DNA from: Eupeodes corollae
Lineage: Eukaryota > Arthropoda > Insecta > Diptera > Syrphidae
Assembly: GCF_945859685.1 (NCBI RefSeq)
Contig: NC_079148.1
Span: forward strand, 122,593,621 to 122,657,620
Length of the DNA: 64,000 nucleotides
Reading direction: 5' to 3'
Shown: positions 57,600-64,000 of the stretch, one piece after another
Layout: every line of letters begins with the position of its first letter
Numbering within the stretch: the first letter of the stretch is position 1
The notes under the pieces: generated by a model
What the model was told of the DNA's origin: nothing
The model's database searches: none
What the model saw: only the letters and a program-made list of their open reading frames with translations
Made by a program: the position numbers and the translations under genes

Positions 57600-59090
57600 A
57601 CTATTTTGGTAGTAAATATGACTATTAAGAAGTCAATTTTCAGGCGATTAACGCGATAATCAATAGAACAATTTTCGGTTGTCAAGTTTGGAATCCGATT
57701 TTTTTTTTATAATTTGGTAGTCAATATGACAACTTTGGTTGAGGGGAATTGAAACTATGGTTGTCGTATTGACTTATGTGGTATTCAATACGACAACTGC
57801 GGTATTCAATATGACAACTGCTATATTCAATATGACAACTGTGGTAGTCATTATGACAACAGTGGTAGTCATTATGACAACTGCGGTAGTCAATATGACA
57901 ACTGCTATACTCAATATGACAACTGCGATAGTCAATATGACAACTGCGATAGTCAATATGACAACTGCGGCAGTCAATATGACAACTGCGGTAGTCAATA
58001 TCACAACTGCGATAGTCAATATGACAACTGCGGTAGTCAATATGACAACTGCGATAGTCAATATGACAACTGCTATACCTACTCAATATGACAACTGCGA
58101 TAGTCAATACGACAACTGCTATAGTCAATATGACCACTGCGATAGTCAATATGACAACTGCGGCAGTCAATATGACAACTGCTATACTCAATATGACAAC
58201 TGCGATAGTCAATATGACAACTGCGATAGTCAATATGACAACTGCGGCAGTCAATATGACAACTGCGGTAGTCAATATCACAACTGCGATAGTCAATATG
58301 ACAACTGCGGTAGTCAATATGACAACTGCGATAGTCAATATGACAACTGCTATACTCAATATGACAACTGCGATAGTCAATATGACAACTGCGATAGTCA
58401 ATATGACAACTGCGGCAGTCAATATGACAACTGCGGTAGTCAATATCACAACTGCGATAGTCAATATGACAACTGCGGTAGTCAATATGACAACTGCGAT
58501 AGTCAATATGACAACTGCTATACTCAATATGACAACTGCGATAGTTAATATGACAACTGCGATAGTCAATATGACAACTGCGGTAGTCAATATGACAACT
58601 TTGGTTGAAAGAAATTGAAGCTACCGTTGTCGTATTGACTAATGTGGTACTCAATACGACAACAGCGGTAGTCAATATGACAACTGCGGTAGTCAATATG
58701 ACAACTGCGATAGTCAATATGACAACTGCGATAGTCAATATGAAAACTGCGATAGTCAATAGGACAACTGCGGTAGTCAATATGACAATTTAAGTTGAAA
58801 AGCGAAATCTTATTTGACTACTGGGTAGTCAATATAACAAACGTCGAAAGTAAATTTTGGGTAGTCAATATGGCAACCAAATTGTCATATTGACTACCGA
58901 AGTTGTCCTATTGACTACTCTTGTTGTCATATTGACTACCCAAAATTGACAATCGAAAATTGTTCTATTGACTACCCAGTAGTCAATTTTTAAAAAAAGG
59001 TTGTCATATTGACTATCTTGGTAGTCAATGCGACAATTTGGCAAAATTTCAGGCTGACTGTCGGAGATTGTTAATATGACAACTTATCTT
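57600..59090. repeat. 21-bp minisatellite with 168-bp higher-order repeat and inverted flank
   Basis: About 45 units of 21 bp (consensus ATGACAACTGCGATAGTCAAT) fill 57785-58795. Variants GCGATAG, GCGGTAG, GCGGCAG and CTATACTC recur in a fixed 8-unit order, so ATGACAACTGCTATACTC starts at 57895, 58063, 58172, 58340 and 58508 (steps 168, 109, 168, 168). A ~65-bp interlude (TCAATATGACAACTTTGGTT onward) occurs at 57721 and again at 58587. From about 58870 to 59050 the units appear in reverse orientation (GTTGTCATATTGACTACC). Long open frames arise only because 21 is a multiple of three; I do not call a protein. Confidence 0.92.
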
Positions 59091-60895
59091 TAATATTTTC
59101 AAATGAAATAACCACGTCACTGCCTTTTTATCGTCTGTTCAGAAATAATAAGAGACTTCTTTCAAATATGCAGAGTTTGTTTTTTTATTCTATAAACAAA
59201 AAATTCTCAGCACTATTGATATAGAAAATGAGTGTTTCTCATTTCAACTCAAAATATATCAGTTTCAAAAACAAATAGGTAATAAAAGATTCCTTTTGAT
59301 ATGAAACAAACTTTCCATGAATAAATACCTATAGCAAGATATTATTACATTAAAAATGAAACAAAATATTTCAATTCAAACGAAATTAAATTCAAGCTCA
59401 GAGAAAATAAGATCCGACTTCAATAAGTTACGTTAGCATATACTTTGTAATGTTATCATTTGAAATTGGTTTAAATCAAGCAACAATAATTTGCTACCAT
59501 CAGTCCTAAAATTAAGATCAGCTTCATAGGTACCTATACCTTTATATATAGATATACAATATAATACTGTTATGTGTTTCGACATGAAATCCAATTACCT
59601 ACCTCACCTCAAGCTGCTTCAGTTAAGGAGTAGGTGTAGGAATACTTTGGTGTCCTCTCGCTGTTCCTGTGTGTATTTACAACAAACAGCCAGTGATGAA
59701 AACACTTTACGACCAACCAACCAGCCAAACCATTTCTACCATCATGACTGTCAGACAGAGAAAATATTTTGATATTCATAACTTAATTATGATCCAGTCA
59801 ACCGAACTTGTGAACACTCGTATAGATACTCGTACAATACAATACGGTAGCCTATATAAAACAGCCGAATAGCTAATGGCTGACACATCTGGCAAAAGAA
59901 TAATAACCCAGGTCGTCAGTGTAAGAGTCAGAGTTATGTAGGTTTAGATACATACATACATAGTTGTATACGGAATATACGGTACGGAGGAATATTCTGG
60001 TGGCGGCTGCTGTGACCTTGTTTTATGGTTTTAGCGCGCGCTTTCCTAAAACAAACGTAAAATGAAATGATGAACCAGGCCAGTATCCAATATCCAGGAA
60101 TAAGAGCCATCCAAAATTTGCAGGCGTTCGTTGTGTTGTTCTTGTTGTTGTTGTCGCTGTAGGTACACAACGTATACATTTATTCCGTTTCAAAAGGACG
60201 AAACGAAATAGCACAAATACAGAAACATAAGCCATGTAGCTGTGAACAATATATTTTCGGTACGTACGGTTGTGTTAACTCGTAACTCGTACATAAATAG
60301 ATTATTTCATTTTCACTTGCCGTCTAAATTAGTTGCAAGAACTAATTTGGTGCAGCCGTTGTCGTTCGTCGCTCTTTAGAGCTGTAAAGGTTCAAAAGAG
60401 GGGCTTCGCAGCTTTCTATAGGTGCTCGTAATATTGTAGGTACCCAAAAGGGAAATATACGTTATTTGATTTGTAACCAAAGTTTATTTGAAAATCCAAT
60501 CGACGATTATGTGGCAATGACGAGGACGAGGAAGGACGACGGCGTTAGCGACGAGAAATATGAAAACTGAAAATATTAAATGAGCTCCTGTTTGTATTAT
60601 TTTTGAAAACCTTTCCATAAAAGTCTATAATAGTTTGATTGGAATTGGAGAATTAACAACATGAATGATTTTGTAAACATCATAAACACCATCAGGTGTA
60701 AATGTGTGCGTAAACTAATGGTTTAATTTTAAATTACATGAGTAAGGACATTGGAGCAAAATTGTAAACGATTTAGTAAATAAGTTGGTAAGCGTATTAC
60801 TGAAGTTAAATTATAACATTGCTATTTAACGTTTTTGTAAATCTAAGTTTCTGACATTGACATTTCAAATCATTAGGTCCGTTCAACATCAGCTT
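59091..60895. other. Host-like spacer, no supported gene
   Basis: No repeat family is recognised. A TATA-like CCTATATAAAACAGCCG at about 59850-59866 could be a core promoter, but no gene downstream is convincing. An 81-codon minus-strand frame at 59934-60179 has one hydrophobic segment (FWMALIPGYWILAWFIISFY) and could be an exon; evidence is weak. Confidence 0.35.
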
Positions 60896-60896
60896 T

Positions 60897-61010
60897 AAGA
60901 AAAGGGTGGATCCAGGCTTTTGATCAGGGGGTGGGGCACAAGCTTAATATATAGACGAGTTTTTACTCACCGCTTAAAAATGTTCTTTAAATGTGGCTAA
61001 CAAAATTTAA
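60897..61010 (-). repeat. Short dispersed repeat Z, copy 2
   Basis: It is the reverse complement of 28808-28924 with about 80% identity (GTGGATCCAGGC, ATCAGGGGGTGG, AGTTTTTACTCACCGC, TTAAAAATGTTCTTTAA). Its function and class are unknown. Confidence 0.75.
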
Positions 61011-61845
61011 ATAAAATGATGTGTAGCTAAACCTTTCCATTTCAAGGGCTTAAGAGTCAAGTTTAGTTATTAAATTATGTAAGATTGCTGCTGTCTAGAA
61101 AGGTATAGTTTAACTATTTAATTTGGTCGACTCTCTGCATATAAAAGAATTCCAAGATTCCGACAGTTTTCTAAATATGCCATATTTGAGAGAAAAACAC
61201 AGTACTTTAGAGGGTTTTTGTGGCTCTCACTCATAAATGTAAGAAATTGTTTGAAAACATAGCCTTTTTCCAAAAAGAATATATTCTTCTTTGTTGCCAT
61301 ATCTATTGATGCGAAAAACGCTATAAAAAAAAATCAAAAACCCAGAAAATGAGAAAGAAACTGATATCAAGAATTTTGTGGCTTTTTTTGACGTAGTTTT
61401 TTCGGACTCAATTTTCGGGAGTCTGATGCTAGTAAATATTTTGATTATTAAAGGAGTTAACAACACTAAACAAATTGTAGATAGAAAATTGTTTGGATCT
61501 TAAATATAATATAAAATAAAAACAAATTAAGATAAACAAATAAGTTGGAAAGAAACTTTAGTTTGGCAATCACAAAAATTAAACGTTTTAGAATTTCTTT
61601 TTACTTGTTCTGAAGAGGTTCAAAGCTTTCATATTAATAGTTATGAAATGTGATTTGTATTTTTCAATTAGCCAGTAGTTTAAAGAAAAGTATCACTTTG
61701 ACTGTTTTTGGGACATTTATATTATTGAAATTCATGTTTAAATCTCAGTTCTAGAAAATCTTAAGCGATTTCTTAAGCTAATTGTCTGAAAATGTAATTT
61801 GAATTGGCACAATTGTTTGAGTTTAGGGGCCAAGACAGACAGGCG
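61011..61845. other. AT-rich spacer
   Basis: No supported gene or repeat. It may contain the unrecognised distal part of the second Helentron-like element. Confidence 0.35.
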
Positions 61846-62596
61846 AAAATTCTATTTTTAGCGGTTAAGGAGTGAGAGGTGGTTAAACGGTTCACGTCAT
61901 TTTTTGGTGTGTTTTTGATTTCGCCATTTTATGTGGAAAAAACGGTTTGGACGCTCAACCAGCAGTCCAAAATGATATCGCTGTATCTAAAATGATAGAT
62001 CTTGACTAGGTGCAACTTTTCTTGGAAGAAGTAAAAATTCTATTTTTAGCAGTTAAGGAGTGAAAGGTGGTCAAACGGTGCACGTCATTTTTGGGTGTTT
62101 TTGATTTCGCCATTTAATGTGGAAAAACGCTCTGGACGCTCAACCAGTGGTCCAAAATGACCTGGCTGTATCTAGAATGATAGTTCTTGACTATAGGTGC
62201 AACTTTTCATGCCTGAAATGAAAATTCTATTTTTAGCTGTTTAGGAGGGAGATGTGGTCAAACGATGCACGACATTTTTGAGTGTGTTTTCGATTTCGCC
62301 ATTTTATGTGAAAAAACGCCATGGACGCTCAACCAGCGGTCCAAAATGACATGGCTGTATCTAGAATGATAGATCTTGACTATAGGTGCAACTTTTCCTG
62401 CCTGAAGTGAAAATTCTATTTTTAGCTGTTTAGGAGTGAAAGGTGGTCAAACGGTGCAGGGCATTTTTGGGTGTTTTTGATTTCGCCATTTTATGTGGAA
62501 AAAAGCTCTGGACGCTCAACCAGCGGTCCAAAATGACATGGCTGTATCTAGAATGATAAATCTTGACTAGGTGCAACTTTTCCTGTTAGGATGACA
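61846..62596 (-). repeat. Four ~188-bp tandem repeats (core of second Helentron-like family)
   Basis: Units start with AAAATTCTATTTTTAGC at 61846, 62034, 62221 and 62410 (steps 188, 187, 189). Each contains AGGTGGTCAAACGGTGCACG, TTTTTGATTTCGCCATTT, GACGCTCAACCAGCGGTCCA, AAAATGACATGGCTGTATCT and GGTGCAACTTTTC. The first unit is the most diverged. No coding frame crosses them. They abut the inverted family W head at 62597. Confidence 0.92.
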
Positions 62597-62702
62597 CACT
62601 TTTTTCGACTTTTCTATCATTGTAATATCATGTTTGATTCGAATTTTTTACGAATGCAATACTTGCCACTTAGTTCCTATATGTTGCAAGTAAAAATCAC
62701 TT
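62597..62702 (-). mobile_element. Second Helentron-like family (W), 5' head, minus strand
   Basis: On the minus strand it reads ACATATAGGAACTAAGTGGC, AAGTATTGCATTCGT, AAACATGATATTACAATG, AAGTCGAAAAAAGTGTG, matching 29385-29490. Here the head runs straight into the 188-bp repeats instead of the (GTCT)n tract. Confidence 0.7.
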
Positions 62703-63235
62703 CAATATTCATTATTTATGTGCATCAAAAAAATAAGAAGGAATTGAACGCTAGTTTTAAGAATTTATGAATTTGGCAGGGGTTTTGGGGGTTAAAAAAC
62801 TGAGTATTATTATTAACATAGGGGTACTCTCTTTCCCATGTTTTTTATAGCTTAAAATCAAAAATTGCAAACGGAAAATAACCTTGTTGTACTCGTTTTT
62901 AAAATGATCTTACGGCTACTTTATGACACATTTAAATTTCAAAATACCGAACAATTTTTCGGTTTATGAATTGTTTGTTTTAACTTAACAAAAACAACAA
63001 ACCCTGTTTGCCTTTGTCGCGTTTTTTCCTCATTTTTCAGAAACGGGCTGGTGGTTTAAAGACTTCGAAGAAGCAGATATTACCAAACATTTCATTGAAT
63101 TTCGATCTATAATATTGCGAAGGTCAATAATAAACTTGACAGTTTTTTCTTCTCGAATCGATACCTTTCATTCGAATCACCTTCATCTATTTCAAAGGGG
63201 ACCAAAGGGGTTATAAGAAGAGCTTTCGTTTTTTG
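62703..63235. other. AT-rich spacer
   Basis: No gene or repeat recognised. Confidence 0.4.
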
Positions 63236-63239
63236 TTAG

Positions 63240-64000
63240 TTGGTAGAATCCACACCGATCAACCCAAAGTATTAGTCTGTCTAAGGCATTTTGTAAAAGT
63301 TCTTTTAGGATATTAAGATGCTTTCCTGAAACTGCTATAGCAACGTCGTCCGCATAACCTAGTCACCCTCCGCATCTAGACTTGTTAGGATTTCATTCAC
63401 TACTAGGTTCCAGAGGAGAGGGGTTAGAACACCACCTTGCGGTGTCCTCTACCAGAAGATTTGCCCAGTTTTGAGTTAATTATTCTGCTAGTAAGCATTA
63501 AATGAATTAACTCCCGAAGCGAACTCTCTACATTTAGAGATGTTAGTGCAGATGTGATTGCAGATGTGTCAACGTTGTTAAAGGCACCTTCGATGTCAAG
63601 GAAAGCAACCATAGTGAACTCTTTATGATGGAGGGAATATTCGATGGTGCGTACTAAAGTGTGTAACGCTGTTTCCACCGATTTACCTCTACAGTAGGCA
63701 TGTTGAGACGAAGACAGAAGTCTTGTATCGATACGTGCCCTTAAATGGATATCAATCAATCTTTCCAGGGTCTTAAGAAGGAATGATGATAGACTTATAA
63801 GTCGTAGATCTTTAGGATTGACTTGGGAGCATTTACCTGCTTAAGGTATTAAAACAACTTTAACTTCTCTCCATGTAGAGTTAACATGGACTAGGTAAAG
63901 ACATCTGGTAAAAATTGCCTCAAGGATTGGTGCAATTATATCAGAAGACTTTTGTAATTCGGCTGGTATTATACCATCTGGTCCTGCAGATTTAAATGGT
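63240..64000 (-). pseudogene. LOA-clade retrotransposon RT fragment, runs off the window
   Basis: From the window edge leftwards: PAGPDGIIPAELQKSSDIIA at 63925-63990, SSQHAYCRGKSVETALHTLV near 63650-63715, EFTMVAFLDIEGAFNNVDTS near 63565-63625, then a frameshift near 63445 and, in another frame, the PQGGVLTPLLWN block near 63410-63440. The expected active-site motif after it is weak (GYADDVAIAVSGK-like, 63345-63375). It shares the DIEGAF and SSQHAY motifs with the 11.7-13.7 kb LOA element but is a different lineage. The 3' part is missing on the left. Confidence 0.8.

Noticed and set aside
57721..58590. Long open frames (up to ~290 codons) across the 21-bp array on both strands, reading as Ala/Val/Thr- or YDNC-type peptides
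   Set aside because: The unit length is a multiple of three, so any frame without a stop in one unit stays open. No start context, splice sites or unique sequence support a gene.
59934..60235. Two overlapping minus-strand frames (81 and 70 codons) with a hydrophobic segment
   Set aside because: Neither frame is clearly preferred and there is no acceptor, donor or homology I recognise; noted only within the spacer.

Overview
This is a 64 kb piece of AT-rich eukaryotic nuclear DNA, most likely from an insect and probably a fly (Diptera). The reasons are the long AT-rich spacers, the CAG/opa-type and GTT/GAT trinucleotide runs, a polypyrimidine-AG splice acceptor, and a mix of RTE-, LOA- and CR1/Jockey-type non-LTR retrotransposons, Tc1/mariner remnants and Helitron-like repeats. 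It has one 200-base assembly gap (31079-31278). I see no bacterial operons, phage, CRISPR, rRNA or true tRNA genes.

The window is a graveyard of nested mobile elements with a few host-like pieces. 0.7-2.2 kb: a foldback repeat cut by a tRNA-derived SINE, then a transposase fragment. 5.0-7.4 kb: RTE copy A. 9.4-13.8 kb: a mariner-like transposase abutting RTE copy B, which abuts a LOA-clade element. 14.9-23.6 kb: two divergent promoter/first-exon modules in opposite orientation, several copies of a Helentron-like family (called X here), a tandem-repeat element (Y), a Tc1 remnant and two 3' ends of an RNase H-bearing retrotransposon. 24.4-27.2 kb: an uninterrupted 891-codon endonuclease/RT ORF, the youngest-looking gene here. 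27.2-30.3 kb: an orphan opa-rich coding stretch, a long X copy and a second Helentron-like family. 34.6-38.1 kb: a transposase carrying a SINE and a non-LTR retrotransposon. 40.3-43.2 kb: RTE copy C. 45.3-46.4 kb: the best host-exon candidate. 46.7-51.6 kb: LOA fragment, second Y element, X and RTE copy D. 53.8-57.5 kb: RT remnant, another X copy and a mariner-like element with both ends. 57.6-59.1 kb: a 21-bp minisatellite with a 168-bp higher-order repeat. 61.8-62.7 kb: four 188-bp tandem units ending in the second Helentron-like head. The window ends inside another LOA element.

Most promising structures: (1) family X, with an inverted pair TAACTTCCCAT / ATGGGAAGTTA placed at the 5' terminus and just inside the 3' terminus, a 3' hairpin and internal ~170-bp repeats, the layout of Helentron-associated elements; (2) element Y, which lies just beyond the 3' end of X at both of its locations, as expected if rolling-circle replication read through the X terminus; (3) a SINE family defined by two copies with clear target-site duplications; (4) two paralogous promoter modules whose first exon ends exactly at ATG|GTAAGT; (5) the higher-order minisatellite. 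All coordinates and similarities were judged by eye, and clade names are from recognised motifs, not from searches.
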